Source: Polynucleobacter necessarius (GTDB taxonomy: Bacteria > Pseudomonadota > Gammaproteobacteria > Burkholderiales > Burkholderiaceae). From it: a stretch of DNA of 64,000 bases. The DNA lies in the NCBI RefSeq assembly GCF_900096765.1, contig NZ_LT615228.1:1432669-1496668 (forward strand), in the 5' to 3' direction. Below are positions 51,379-60,859 of this stretch, one piece after another. Each line of letters begins with the position of its first letter. The stretch's first letter is position 1. Below the pieces are notes generated by a model. It was not told the origin of the DNA. It made no database searches and was given only the letters and a program-made list of their open reading frames with translations. The position numbers and the translations under genes are program-made.

Positions 51379-51732
51379 TTAACTGCCTTTTAGCGCTTTT
51401 TCAAGACACTCAGAGAGCTTTTCGTAGTATTTATCCGCCTTTGAGGTTGGGATTACAAAGCGCTTACGGCCATCAGTCTTATCTTCTACAAGCTTGACAT
51501 ATCCCATTGCATGCAAACTTTTAATGCGACCATGCAGGGTAGCTTGAGAGCCCAATTCGCTTAGTGCAATTAAATCTCCTACCAACACTTGCTTGCCTTG
51601 CGCGGCGTTCAGGGTGATGTAATTTAGTAGCTGCTCTTCCTTGCTATCAAGCTGTTTGCCTGGGCTAATATGATCTAAGCTGTCTAAACAATTAAGAAAA
51701 CGAATATAGGCGGAGGATTTAAGCAATTTCAT
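51379..51732 (-). CDS. MarR-like winged-helix transcriptional regulator
   Basis: 117 residues. A winged helix-turn-helix spans about 45-100 (KQVLVGDLIALSELGSQATLHGRIKSL, split here by the shorter motif LIALSELGSQATLHGRI, then wing DKTDGRKRFVIPT). It resembles short MarR-type regulators that read two-layer cell state. First gene of a three-gene minus-strand operon, 15 bp before the dehalogenase gene, so it probably controls this operon. Confidence 0.8.
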   Translation of the reverse strand: MKLLKSSAYIRFLNCLDSLDHISPGKQLDSKEEQLLNYITLNAAQGKQVLVGDLIALSELGSQATLHGRIKSLHAMGYVKLVEDKTDGRKRFVIPTSKADKYYEKLSECLEKALKGS

Positions 51733-51812
51733 CGTAATGTTTTACTCCTAGCCTGGTAAAGGTGACGATAAACCCTAAGAACCTAAGAGACTATATAACT
51801 TATCATCTTTTC

Positions 51813-52385
51813 ATGCCCACGCCCAAAATAATTGCCCAAATTTGCTTTGAGGTTTTACTTAGCGCTTTGCTGTATGCGGCATTCTTTTACGTAAATCAAT
51901 TCATTACCCTACCTCTCGAAATGGGTAGGGGGGTCAATTGGATTTTTATTCCAGCAGGGCTCAGAATTTTCTTAACCCTCATATTTAATTACTCTGGCGC
52001 AGTTGGGCTGTCTCTAGCCTCATTATTCATTAACTATTTTGATTATTATGAATTTGACTGGACGACCAAATTGGGCATTGCAATCATCTGCGCAATAGCT
52101 CCATTGCTTGGACGTCACTTTGTCATTCATAACCTCAGGGTAAATCCAGACTTAAGTAATATTTCTTTTCGACAACTAATAATCATCATTATTGCGTACT
52201 CTCTCTTGAGCTCGGGGCTGCATCAAATCTGGTTTGGTTTGCAAGGACTAGATTCCGGAAGCTTCAATCACTGGATCGCGATGTTCTCAGGAGATATTGC
52301 TGGATCAATTCTATTTGTGGCTGTTATCAAATATGGTATTGATATCTTTAAGGGGCGATTGGGTAGAAGCAAACTACTTGAATAA
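51813..52385 (+). CDS. MASE1-like integral membrane protein
   Basis: About 190 residues and five or six hydrophobic helices (for example ICFEVLLSALLYAAFFYVN and LIIIIIAYSLLSSGL). The pattern resembles the MASE1 sensor domain (FIPAGLRIFLTLI) but without an attached GGDEF or kinase domain. A GTG start at 51762 would add 17 residues and is possible; no strong ribosome-binding site decides. Function unknown. Confidence 0.65.
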   Translation: MPTPKIIAQICFEVLLSALLYAAFFYVNQFITLPLEMGRGVNWIFIPAGLRIFLTLIFNYSGAVGLSLASLFINYFDYYEFDWTTKLGIAIICAIAPLLGRHFVIHNLRVNPDLSNISFRQLIIIIIAYSLLSSGLHQIWFGLQGLDSGSFNHWIAMFSGDIAGSILFVAVIKYGIDIFKGRLGRSKLLE

Positions 52386-52503
52386 AGCGAACTAGTAGCA
52401 GATCAATATAAGGTCTTCTACCGTTTTTGATCCCAACAAAAAGTCGCGCAATGCTGTGTTCAATGATATAAATTGGGGAAAAATGGGGGTGGCTGGAGAA
52501 ATC

Positions 52504-52962
52504 ATGAAATTTAAAATATTTGCTTTACTCATTTGCGTTTCACCATTGTTGGGATGTGTGCCAAAAATACCCCAAACAAAAACCTCGCTAAGCCTAAAGC
52601 AGTTGATGGAATGGGTGATTGATCCCAATGCCGATGTATTGTGGGATTCCGTAAAAACCATCTCGAATGCTCAGGGAACAATAGAGATATATCCTAAAAC
52701 GGATGCCCAATGGGAGTCCGTTAGAAACAGCGCCGCAGTATTAGCAGAATCTGGAAATCTACTTATGATTGAAGGGCGAGCCAAAGACAATCAACTTTGG
52801 GCCGCTTACGCTAAGCAGTTAAGCAAAGCAGCCGAGGAAGCATTAAAGGCCGCCCAAAATAAAAACAAAGATGATTTATTTGATGCCGGCGGCAATATCT
52901 ACAATGCCTGTAAATCTTGTCATGACAAATATGCAGAATTCGATAAGCAAGCAGGCAAGTAA
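52504..52962 (+). CDS. Cytochrome c'-type lipoprotein
   Basis: 152 residues starting at ATG 52504, preceded by GGAGAA; the longer frame from 52456 lacks this. A lipoprotein signal ends at LLGC (residue 18). The C-terminus has a single heme-binding CKSCH (CxxCH) followed by DKYAEF, the arrangement of four-helix-bundle class II cytochromes c. Probable periplasmic electron carrier or gas-binding protein. Stand-alone gene. Confidence 0.85.
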   Translation: MKFKIFALLICVSPLLGCVPKIPQTKTSLSLKQLMEWVIDPNADVLWDSVKTISNAQGTIEIYPKTDAQWESVRNSAAVLAESGNLLMIEGRAKDNQLWAAYAKQLSKAAEEALKAAQNKNKDDLFDAGGNIYNACKSCHDKYAEFDKQAGK

Positions 52963-53017
52963 GAATTAGAGGGCTTCTAAATCTTTGGAGGGATAGGCTG
53001 AAGCCAAAATCGATTGA

Positions 53018-53407
53018 TTAGTCTTTATCTGCGTATTGCATTTCACCATTACCAAAAGACCAATTTTCTTTATTTACTTCAATTAAATTAATAAAGATAT
53101 CTTGAGGCCTGACTTGTAGTTGTTGCACCAGGGCATCGCAGACGCCTCTAAAGAGATTCTTTTTCAACTCTATCGATCGACCAAAACTAATGGTCGCCTG
53201 AATAAAAATGATGTTTTCCGAATATTCAATTCCTAAATAACTTTTTGGAATATTCAATTCAGATTGATCATGCCTGGTAATGATCTGAAACTTATCATCC
53301 TCGGGCACATTGATTTGCTCCCGCATAACTTGATAAACGATTTCTCCAGCCTGCTTAGCTAAGCTTGCTGAGTATTTATTGCTCAAATCAATTCTAACTA
53401 GCGGCAT
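53018..53407 (-). CDS. Tautomerase family protein
   Basis: 129 residues beginning Met-Pro (MPLVRIDLSNKYS), so Pro1 becomes the catalytic base after Met removal. The length matches the longer tautomerase subgroup with two beta-alpha-beta units; QIITRHDQSEL and IFIQATISFGRS are family segments, and NLIEVNKENWSFGNGE is the typical end. Natural substrate unknown. Upstream gene on the same strand is the SbtA-like transporter. Confidence 0.85.
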   Translation of the reverse strand: MPLVRIDLSNKYSASLAKQAGEIVYQVMREQINVPEDDKFQIITRHDQSELNIPKSYLGIEYSENIIFIQATISFGRSIELKKNLFRGVCDALVQQLQVRPQDIFINLIEVNKENWSFGNGEMQYADKD

Positions 53408-53443
53408 AGTGACTTCCTTATAGGTGATGTTTGTCGATGTGGG

Positions 53444-54400
53444 CTAAAAACTCAATTGAGCAATATAAGCATATAAAGGTATGCCGAAAATAATATTGAA
53501 GGGAAAAGTAATTCCTAGTGACATTCCCATATATAAGGCAGGATTTACTTCAGGGAGCGCATGTCTTAGGACCGCTGGCACAGCAATATATGAAGCGCTA
53601 GCAGCAAGCACCATTAGTAAAATTGTATCGCCTAACTGTAGAACTAAAAACTTACACAACACCAATGCAACAGACGCGTGGAGCAAAGGAGCTCCGATTG
53701 CATACAACAAAGTGATTGGGGGCTTTCCTTTTAATCCCTCAAAATTTTTGGCCGCCATGAGCCCCATATCTAACATAAAGAATGTAAGCATTCCTTTAAA
53801 TAAATCAATGGAGAATGGCGCCATAATTTTTTGGCCGCCGTCACCACTCACTAAACCAACAATCATTGATCCTAGCAACAAGAGTTGTGCTCCATCGGTA
53901 AAAGATTCATGAAGAATCTTTGACATGCTGGTTGATTGCTTGACGTTGTTTGACGCTGCCCTAGCTTTATTCGCCAACAAGATTGCCAAGATAATTGCTG
54001 GCGACTCCATCAAAGCCATCGCCGCAGCCATATGCCCACCAAAGGCAATGCCATATTGATCAAGCGCTTGGGTTGCAGTAATAAAGGTCACAGCACTTAC
54101 TGAACCATAGGTAGCAGCAATAGCGGCTGCATCATAGTTATTCAGCTTTGTTCTAAGGACTAAATAGCCCATCAGCGGTATGACGATAGCTAGAACTACC
54201 GCCAAACCAAGCGCCAAGCCAATCTCAAGAGTAAACCCTGATTTATGCAGAGCAAAACCACCCTTCAAGCCCAGGGCCATCAGGAGATACAAAGATAAGA
54301 ATCGAGCTATGGGCTGAGGAATTTCAAGATTCGATTTAACAGCTCCGGCAAAAGCCCCAAAAACAAAAAAGAGGGTTGCTGGATCTAAGAAATTGCTCAT
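53444..54400 (-). CDS. Sodium-dependent bicarbonate transport family permease (SbtA-like)
   Basis: 318 residues with about ten hydrophobic helices. Typical segments: FFVFGAFAGAVKSNLEIP, PIARFLSLYLLMALGLKGG, YGSVSAVTFITA, GHMAAAMALMESPAIILAI and the C-terminal MGMSLGITFPFNIIFGIPLY. The cyanobacterial relative imports bicarbonate with sodium; heterotrophs may use it for anaplerosis. No SbtB-type regulator is adjacent. Confidence 0.88.
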   Translation of the reverse strand: MSNFLDPATLFFVFGAFAGAVKSNLEIPQPIARFLSLYLLMALGLKGGFALHKSGFTLEIGLALGLAVVLAIVIPLMGYLVLRTKLNNYDAAAIAATYGSVSAVTFITATQALDQYGIAFGGHMAAAMALMESPAIILAILLANKARAASNNVKQSTSMSKILHESFTDGAQLLLLGSMIVGLVSGDGGQKIMAPFSIDLFKGMLTFFMLDMGLMAAKNFEGLKGKPPITLLYAIGAPLLHASVALVLCKFLVLQLGDTILLMVLAASASYIAVPAVLRHALPEVNPALYMGMSLGITFPFNIIFGIPLYAYIAQLSF

Positions 54401-54511
54401 ACTGAGATCTTATGTAATTTTGGCAATTCTTGTATTAGCCCCACTTATCTTAAGGGCTAAATACAATACCATCTAAGGATCGATAGGCTGTATCAATAGC
54501 CACGCTTGATA

Positions 54512-54913
54512 TTACAAGGCAATCAATCGATACAAGACCCACCCTATATTGATAACGACGAGTGCAATTAATGTATTGAATGTCAATTTCATACCTAATA
54601 TGCGTTTACTAAAATCTGGTGGAGGGATGTTAATTCCCCTTGCGTGAATCAAACGGTCAATAATTAAAGTGACACCGGGAAGAGCAATAAGCCACCAAGG
54701 GGCTCCGTTTAGCTCAAGACAGGCAATCAAGATAATGCCAAAAGGGACGTATTCGGCAAAATTTCCTTGTGCACGAATCGCCCTCTCAAGATCTTCGTGG
54801 CCACCGCTCCCTAGGCCCACTTTATTTTTTCTTCTTAGCGCAATTACTGCGAAAGACAACTGAATGAAGATAATAGTTAAGACTGAGGCAATGATTGAGG
54901 TAAGCAGTAGCAT
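54512..54913 (-). CDS. MAPEG family membrane protein
   Basis: 133 residues, four hydrophobic helices, and MAPEG marks RAIRAQGNFAEYVPFGIIL and DRLIHARGI. Eukaryotic members handle glutathione and eicosanoids; bacterial roles are mostly unknown. The start at ATG 54913 has GGAG 6 bases upstream, preferred over the TTG at 54925. Confidence 0.85.
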   Translation of the reverse strand: MLLLTSIIASVLTIIFIQLSFAVIALRRKNKVGLGSGGHEDLERAIRAQGNFAEYVPFGIILIACLELNGAPWWLIALPGVTLIIDRLIHARGINIPPPDFSKRILGMKLTFNTLIALVVINIGWVLYRLIAL

Positions 54914-54947
54914 GATGCACTCCAAATAATATTAATTTTTAACAACT

Positions 54948-55631
54948 CTAATCTGAAAACTTTTCCAATGCGTGCCAGCCAAAACTGAGCAAAGGCAGCA
55001 TATCTTTAGCAAACTCCGTAACTTCTTTGATTAGATTATTAGAGCAAATGGTTGATCTAGAAATCTGCTTTCTAATAATCCATCCTTTTAATTTTATGGC
55101 TCGCTCAACTTCCTTAGGAACATCATTAAAACCTCTTGGTACTCGAGCTAAAGTATGCGAATAGTCCAGCTCATATCCTTTACGTTGAAGTGCACTCTCT
55201 ATGGATAACCAAGTCTTAGGATCATCCAACACCCCCTGCCTCAATCGTTTAATAATATGTGCTTCAGGCTGCAAATAGCCTGCTGCACATCTGCTGCCCA
55301 GAGGGTCTAAGCGAAAGTACAAAACCCCAGGTGAATGCTTGTCCCCTGTTCTCGTAAATAAGCCGCTGGCATGCATGTTATATGGATGCTTGGCCTTTGA
55401 GAAACGAGCATCCCGATTAATTCTAAAAAGAGATCTCTTGGGGTCGCCCCATAACGGGATATTCTTTTTGGATAAGTTTTCCGAGAGCGCTTCCGTAAAA
55501 CACTTCATTGGCTCTCACACAAAGTCTTCATATTCAGATCGATGTTCAGCAAACCAAAATCGATTTTGGTTCTGAGTCAAATCCTCAAAAAACACAAAAG
55601 CCTTTGGATCAAAGCCAAGAAAATTTTTCAT
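54948..55631 (-). pseudogene. DUF2461 family protein with in-frame stop
   Basis: Starts at ATG 55629-55631 with FLGFDPKAFVFFEDL and NQNRFWFAEHRSEYEDFV, the usual DUF2461 N-terminus. Then a TGA at 55515-55517 replaces an expected Arg (CGA) before EPMKCFTEAL. The frame continues unbroken to 54948 with HPYNMHASGLFTRTG and RVPRGF. The C-terminal part (186 residues from ATG 55508) could be reinitiated but lacks the first 40 residues. Function of the family is unknown. Confidence 0.88.
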
Positions 55632-55763
55632 AAAGCGTAATCCTTATAAGCAATCTTAGCGCTTAAACAAATCTTGCTCGTTGGCTCCGGCTCAAGCAAA
55701 ACTCACCTGATTCGCCACGCCCTAAAGCACGAATTAAATATGGAGAAAAAAATCATATTTCAA

Positions 55764-56948
55764 TTAAGCCTTTTTGACATCTTGTGTTTGATATACCCAA
55801 GCTGCCATCAATATAAATGCTAATAGGGCACAAGCTCCCGAAAACAAGAATGCGTAAAGAGGTGCAATGGATTCGTAAATCCACCCAAAAATGAATGATG
55901 CAGGAAATAGCATCAGCCCCGTAATTAAATTAAACCAACCAAATGCTGTCCCTGCCAAACCCTTAGGCGCCATATCTGCCACGAGAGCCTTCTCTACCCC
56001 CTCGGTTGCCGCCTTAAATAGTCCATAAACGCCAAAGAGTGCAAATATTTGGTAAACGGAAATATCTGGCAAGCCCATCGCGATGTAAAAGAATGCAAAG
56101 GAAATCCACGCAATCAAAATAAATCTCTTACGGCCGAAAGTATCTGAAAGCGCCGATAGAGGCGTACCAAATAAGGTTGTAATTAATGAGATGGCTGCCC
56201 AAAGCAATGGGATCTCTTCCTGTGGAACCCCTGCTTCCTTTGCTCTCAATAACAAAAACATATCTGAAAAATTGCCTAATGCAAAGATTCCCGCCACAAC
56301 AAGATATCTTTTAAATTGGCTAGGCATGCCTTCAAGCGACCAACTGAATTTGCTTGTCTGTGGAGCAGCCTCTCGCCGGGGCTCGCGAATAAATAAAGCT
56401 AGTGTGATGGTGATGACTGCAGGAACTATTGCCCATAAAAAAATTTGCTTCAGCGGCATGCCCATCGATAAAAACATCGCCGCCAATAAAGGGCCATTGA
56501 CTGCGCCGGCATTATCCATCGATCGATGCAGGCCAAATGTAATGCCTCGCTGATTTTCGTTCACACTCTCAGCCAATAAAGCATCACGGGGCGAGCTTCG
56601 CAAGCCCTTTCCCATGCGATCTGTAAACCGGATCGCCAGAACCCAAAGCCATGAATTAGCAATTGCAATCAAAGGTCTTCCAATTCCAGCAAGCGTATAG
56701 CCGAGGACGATCCAGGGCTTTGCTTTTTTGGTGCGGTCGACGATGACACCAGAAACTAATTTAAAGATGCTTGAGGTTGCTTCTGCAATGCCTTCAATAA
56801 TGCCTAACGCTTTTGGTCCAGCCATGAGTACGGACGCGAGATACAAAGGCATGAGTGGATAGAGCATTTCGCTCGCCGAGTCGTTCACTAGACTAATAAG
56901 GCCAATTAGCCAAACGGTTCGAGGGAGAGCGAGGATGGTTTTGAACAT
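55764..56948 (-). CDS. MFS transporter
   Basis: 394 residues, 12 predicted helices. LISLVNDSASEMLYPLMPLYL and SSPRDALLAESVNENQRG are characteristic of a proteobacterial MFS subgroup of unknown substrate; the loop after helix 2 contains the MFS GxxxDR-like VIVDRTKKAK. Sometimes annotated as a drug-type exporter, without proof. Monocistronic; it lies after the terminator of the metal-exporter operon. Confidence 0.87.
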   Translation of the reverse strand: MFKTILALPRTVWLIGLISLVNDSASEMLYPLMPLYLASVLMAGPKALGIIEGIAEATSSIFKLVSGVIVDRTKKAKPWIVLGYTLAGIGRPLIAIANSWLWVLAIRFTDRMGKGLRSSPRDALLAESVNENQRGITFGLHRSMDNAGAVNGPLLAAMFLSMGMPLKQIFLWAIVPAVITITLALFIREPRREAAPQTSKFSWSLEGMPSQFKRYLVVAGIFALGNFSDMFLLLRAKEAGVPQEEIPLLWAAISLITTLFGTPLSALSDTFGRKRFILIAWISFAFFYIAMGLPDISVYQIFALFGVYGLFKAATEGVEKALVADMAPKGLAGTAFGWFNLITGLMLFPASFIFGWIYESIAPLYAFLFSGACALLAFILMAAWVYQTQDVKKA

Positions 56949-57001
56949 AAACCCAATTTACTCTTGTTTTATTGTTTAAGCCTCTAATTAAAACTTAGAA
57001 A

Positions 57002-57023
57002 TAAAAAATCCACCCAAAGGTGG
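57002..57023 (-). terminator. Intrinsic terminator of the cytochrome/two-component/CDF operon
   Basis: On the minus strand CCACC-TTTG-GGTGG is followed by ATTTTTTAT. The stem is short (5 GC-rich pairs). It lies about 85 bp after the CDF stop codon and before the MFS gene. Confidence 0.72.
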
Positions 57024-57108
57024 CTTCTTATTTCTTGGTAGCCTAAGCAGGAGAGGCTATGAAAGAGAGCATCAGCCCTACATCTAAGCCGTCATTTAAA
57101 TCGATATG

Positions 57109-58032
57109 CTAGACAGGATCAATATGGGTCATCACATTGAGAACAGGCAATTCTTTCATGATCTGATTTCTTGCAGTTAGGACAATGTCATGACCTGCTT
57201 GAACAGTAGAGTTAGCATCTACCTCAATATGAACATCAACTAAGATCATGTCACCCATCTTACGAGTTCTTAAGTCGTGAAACCCTTTCACGCCTTGTGT
57301 TGATCTAATGATCTCTTCAATTCTTTGATGCTCTTCGTTTGAAACCGCTCTGTCCATCAAATCATGGAGAGCATCCCAACTAAACTCCCAACCCGTTTTA
57401 GCCACCATCAAACCTACGACTAAGGCACCAACCGAATCTAAGATGGAATAGCCGAACAGTGCCCCAACAATACCTACGGCAACCACTAAAGATGAAGCTG
57501 CATCCGATCTAGCATGCCACGCATTTGCCACTAACATAGAAGAGCGCACTCGCTCTGCTACTGAGAGCATATATCTAAATAATAATTCTTTCGCCACCAG
57601 AGAGCCTAGCGCGACATATAAGGCCATAATTTGAATTTGTCCGGATGGAGCTGGATCAATGATTTTTTCACCGGCCTTCCAAAGCATGCCAATACCCACA
57701 GCCAGTAATGAGACGCCTAAAAATATAGAAGCGGCGGTTTCATATCGCTGGTGCCCATAATGATGATCTTCATCTGCATCTTTGCTGCTGTGGTGATTGG
57801 CAAATAAAACTACAAAGTCAGCCACTAAATCGGTCAGAGAATGAATGCCGTCGGCAATCAAACCCTGCGAACCAGACACAATGCCGGCAAATACTTGAGA
57901 AATAGTCAATCCAATATTAACAACTACACTGACCAAAGTGCTTCTTTTGGCAGCCTGCTGTTTATCTGGAGTCTCTATTTCGTGGTCTTCTAAATAATTC
58001 ATATTGACAATAATACCAACCAAGTTTGTCAT
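57109..58032 (-). CDS. Cation diffusion facilitator (CDF) metal exporter
   Basis: 307 residues with six helices and a cytoplasmic C-terminal domain. The metal site is formed by HSLTDLVADF in helix 2 and the HARSDAASS motif (H/D-x-x-x-D) in helix 5; DEDHHYGHQRYE is the His-rich loop. FHDLRTRKMG marks the regulatory domain. The start lies 7 bp after the histidine-kinase stop, so it is likely co-transcribed with and possibly controlled by that two-component system. Substrate probably Zn, Fe or Mn; not decided. Confidence 0.9.
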   Translation of the reverse strand: MTNLVGIIVNMNYLEDHEIETPDKQQAAKRSTLVSVVVNIGLTISQVFAGIVSGSQGLIADGIHSLTDLVADFVVLFANHHSSKDADEDHHYGHQRYETAASIFLGVSLLAVGIGMLWKAGEKIIDPAPSGQIQIMALYVALGSLVAKELLFRYMLSVAERVRSSMLVANAWHARSDAASSLVVAVGIVGALFGYSILDSVGALVVGLMVAKTGWEFSWDALHDLMDRAVSNEEHQRIEEIIRSTQGVKGFHDLRTRKMGDMILVDVHIEVDANSTVQAGHDIVLTARNQIMKELPVLNVMTHIDPV

Positions 58033-58039
58033 TTATGTG

Positions 58040-59122
58040 TCATAAAGGAAATTTTATGGACACCAGCAAGCCGCCCAATTGAGGACTCTTAGATACACTG
58101 ATAGATAAATTCTGCACATCCGCAATCTTTTTAATAATCGACCAACCTAAACCGCTACCAGCTGAATCATGCTGTCCAATACGCTGAAATCGAACACCAA
58201 GTTTTTTGATTTGGTCATTAGTTAATCCAACGCCACTGTCTTCAATAGATAGATACACATGTCCATGTTGTTGAATTACAGATACATCAATCTGGCCATT
58301 TGAAGGAGAGTAACGAATTGCATTATCTAAAAGATTTCTAACCACAATACTTAAAAGAGCTTCATTAGCATTGACCTGATAAGCACCTTCTTCGATAAAT
58401 TGAATTTGTTGGTGTTTTAACTCAACTTTAGGGTATACATTCGCTATCTGTTTTGTAACAAAATCAGAGATGCTAATAGCATAACGATCAAATACTTCTT
58501 TAGATGTTTCAACCCTTGATAACGCTAGCAATTGCTCAATTAATCTACTCGCTCGATCACATCCCTCAATTAAGTTATCCAAGGCATCTTCTTTAATTTC
58601 TTTTTTAAGCTTAATCACTTCTGCTTGCGCTTTAATTGCAGCCAATGGTGTTCTTAGTTCATGCGCCGCATCCGCAGTAAAACGCTTTTCATGTTCTATG
58701 GATTTTTTGACTCTCAATAGCAGTTCATTGAGCTCATCCACAAGGGGTGATATCTCCTCAGGGAGTCCTGATATTTCAATAAGCTCTAGAGATTCAGGCG
58801 TTCTATCAAATATGGCTCTTTGTAAAACAAAGATAGATGAGCTTGCCCAATATACGATGGTGTAAACAATTACAGTTAAGATTGGCAACCCAATAATTAA
58901 TGGCCATATTAGCCCCCACAACAAATCACTTAACAACTCATCTTTTTCATGGGTTAGCTGATCAATTGAAATATGGTGCTCGATAATCTTATGGAAAATT
59001 TCTTCTAATTCATTCTTGGCATCAAACCAAACCAATATTGAAGTTCCAATCCAAATAATGGTAATACAACCAATGATCAGGACTAGTAGGCGATTTTTTA
59101 AAGAAAATGTTTTAGAGCCCAT
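58040..59122 (-). CDS. Sensor histidine kinase (QseC/PmrB-like)
   Basis: 360 residues. Two transmembrane helices at about 12-28 and 67-92 enclose a short periplasmic loop of roughly 40 residues (ELEEIFHKIIEHHISIDQL). The phospho-acceptor His lies in DAAHELRTPLAAIKAQ; the ATPase has NLLDNAIRYSP (N box), DSGVGL (G1) and GSGLGWSIIK (G2). It lies 2 bp downstream of the response-regulator gene. The small sensor loop contains two His residues, compatible with metal or pH sensing; that is a guess. Confidence 0.92.
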   Translation of the reverse strand: MGSKTFSLKNRLLVLIIGCITIIWIGTSILVWFDAKNELEEIFHKIIEHHISIDQLTHEKDELLSDLLWGLIWPLIIGLPILTVIVYTIVYWASSSIFVLQRAIFDRTPESLELIEISGLPEEISPLVDELNELLLRVKKSIEHEKRFTADAAHELRTPLAAIKAQAEVIKLKKEIKEDALDNLIEGCDRASRLIEQLLALSRVETSKEVFDRYAISISDFVTKQIANVYPKVELKHQQIQFIEEGAYQVNANEALLSIVVRNLLDNAIRYSPSNGQIDVSVIQQHGHVYLSIEDSGVGLTNDQIKKLGVRFQRIGQHDSAGSGLGWSIIKKIADVQNLSISVSKSPQLGGLLVSIKFPL

Positions 59123-59124
59123 AA

Positions 59125-59781
59125 CTAGCCTCTGAATTGGTAGCCAACGCCACGAATGGTTTGAATTAAGTCTGAACCAATTTTTTTTCGCAAGTTGTGA
59201 ATATGAACTTCTAAAGCATTACTTTCGACTTCATGACCCCAGCTATATAACTGGTCCTCCAACTGAGTTTTTGTTAAAACTCTATTAGAAGAAAGTATTA
59301 GCGCATGCAGCAAAGAGAATTCTTTTTTGGACAAATCTAGTTCTTGGCCATCAAGTTGTGCTTGATATGACAAAGGATTCAACATTAGCCTTCCAACTTT
59401 AATTTCATTCTTGCTAACACCTTCAGATCGCCTAATGATTGCCCTCAACCTTGCCGCTAAGACTTCAAGAGCCACAGGCTTTACAACATAATCATCACCA
59501 CCCAAATCTAAGCCCTGAGTAATACTGTCAACCCCATCTTGAGCAGTCAAAAGTAGCACGGGCAATTGGATACCATCAGAGCGAATTTCTTTTAATACAG
59601 AAAAACCATCTCTAAATGGCAAACCAATATCTAAGATTAGTGCAGTGTAGTTTGTGTTTTTAATTTCATACGATACCGCCTCACCATCTCGCACCCAATC
59701 CACTTGAAACCCATGTTGGATCAAGCCTTGCTTAAGCGCATTGCCTAAATTTTTGTCATCCTCAGCTAAAAGTACTCTCAT
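59125..59781 (-). CDS. OmpR-family response regulator
   Basis: 218 residues. The receiver has the acidic pair after VLLAEDD, the phospho-Asp in LILDIGLPFRDG (about residue 51), Thr in LLTAQD and Lys in YVVKPVAL. The C-terminal winged helix is PhoB-like (KEFSLLHALI and VHIHNLRKKIG). Start at ATG 59781; the ORF overlaps the end of the cytochrome b561 gene by 20 bp. Partner of the kinase directly downstream. Confidence 0.93.
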   Translation of the reverse strand: MRVLLAEDDKNLGNALKQGLIQHGFQVDWVRDGEAVSYEIKNTNYTALILDIGLPFRDGFSVLKEIRSDGIQLPVLLLTAQDGVDSITQGLDLGGDDYVVKPVALEVLAARLRAIIRRSEGVSKNEIKVGRLMLNPLSYQAQLDGQELDLSKKEFSLLHALILSSNRVLTKTQLEDQLYSWGHEVESNALEVHIHNLRKKIGSDLIQTIRGVGYQFRG

Positions 59782-60400
59782 TACCAAATTCTAAATTGAA
59801 TACCCAAAAATAAATCATTAGTAACAAGATTATTACTGTTACCCACTTATAGGCTCTCGCCTTAACAACTATTACACTCATCTTTGAAGTAGCTGTTGAA
59901 TTATTTTTTTGTAAGTAGTGATACAAAGCATTTAATAAAATTGAGCCCACATGAACTACAACAACCGCTATGAGCGCATTGCCTACTAACTCGTGTAGCT
60001 CGCTAATCAGTTCGGGTCCTATTTCATTAAAAGTTAAATAGCCGGTAGCCGATACCAATAGGACCAAAAACATCAATACATAAGCGGCCAAAAAACCAAT
60101 GGCATTCAACCCCATCAATGCCTGTCTCTCACCAGATAGAATAGCTTTAATGTTTTCATGAACCTTTAGAAAACGAGGTTTGATCGTGGAGAATCTCGCA
60201 TATTTAGAGCCGATGAATCCCCAAATTACTCTAAAGCCAACAATACCCAACATCGTATATCCCAAGGTAACATGGACAAGCCTAAATTGTTCACTTTCTT
60301 GAGTAAGAATTGCTCCCACAAAGCACAGCGCCAATATCCAGTGGCTCACATATAGCGGGGAATCCCATACCAGCATTCTTTTTCTAATTTCATTGATCAT
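59762..60400 (-). CDS. Cytochrome b561-family membrane protein
   Basis: 212 residues with at least four helices. Heme-ligand His candidates are in YVSHWILALC, RLVHVTLGYTML, ELHELVGNAL and VVVVHVGSIL. The R-VWGFIGSKYARF block is typical of bacterial b561 proteins linked to small c cytochromes. It overlaps the upstream dihem cytochrome gene (4 bp) and the response regulator. Probably moves electrons between quinol and the periplasmic cytochromes. Confidence 0.9.
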   Translation of the reverse strand: MINEIRKRMLVWDSPLYVSHWILALCFVGAILTQESEQFRLVHVTLGYTMLGIVGFRVIWGFIGSKYARFSTIKPRFLKVHENIKAILSGERQALMGLNAIGFLAAYVLMFLVLLVSATGYLTFNEIGPELISELHELVGNALIAVVVVHVGSILLNALYHYLQKNNSTATSKMSVIVVKARAYKWVTVIILLLMIYFWVFNLEFGNESTFS

Positions 60401-60831
60401 TTTGGAATCCTCACAAAATCTTCGTTGTAGTTACCTTTATCGGCTGTTGTATGACAAGCCATACAGTTAGATTTACTTTTAACTTTTGGGTTTGACCATG
60501 TTTTTGGATCAATTTCTCGGTGTTTTTTTACAAACCATGATGATTCTGTAATTCGATCATTTGGCGGGGCAATAGAAGTTTTTCTACTTGCTCCAGAATT
60601 ATCGGTTAGCCACTTAGTAATTTCCTTTGTTGACTGAGGATCAAGTGAAGCATCAACCCCATAGTGCTTACCTAAGCTATTCATGATTCTTACCCACGAC
60701 TCTTGTGGAAGAAGTGATGGTTGATAAACCATGTGACATGAAGCACATTCAGCTTGTACTTTTTCAGGAATTTTTACTCTAGGCACATTTACATCGGCTA
60801 GAGCATTAGCTGAGACAGTGAGCAATAACAA
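60397..60831 (-). CDS. Periplasmic diheme cytochrome c
   Basis: 144 residues with two heme-binding motifs, CASCH near residue 29 and CMACH near the C-terminus. A signal-peptide core LLLLTVSANALA starts the protein, but the start codon is uncertain. TTG 60831 gives no positive n-region, while the upstream in-frame codons (encoding LKRKIYQF) would supply one yet lack ATG, GTG or TTG. Sits between a DUF1924 heme protein and cytochrome b561, as in other proteobacterial SHP clusters. Confidence 0.87.
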   Translation of the reverse strand: MLLLTVSANALADVNVPRVKIPEKVQAECASCHMVYQPSLLPQESWVRIMNSLGKHYGVDASLDPQSTKEITKWLTDNSGASRKTSIAPPNDRITESSWFVKKHREIDPKTWSNPKVKSKSNCMACHTTADKGNYNEDFVRIPK

Positions 60832-60859
60832 GAATTGATATATTTTTCTCTTAAGCCAC

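Noticed and set aside
54431..54470. TTAGCCC/GGGCTAA inverted repeat before the SbtA-like gene
   Set aside because: The loop is about 12 bases, the stem short and no T-run follows; not enough to call an operator or terminator.
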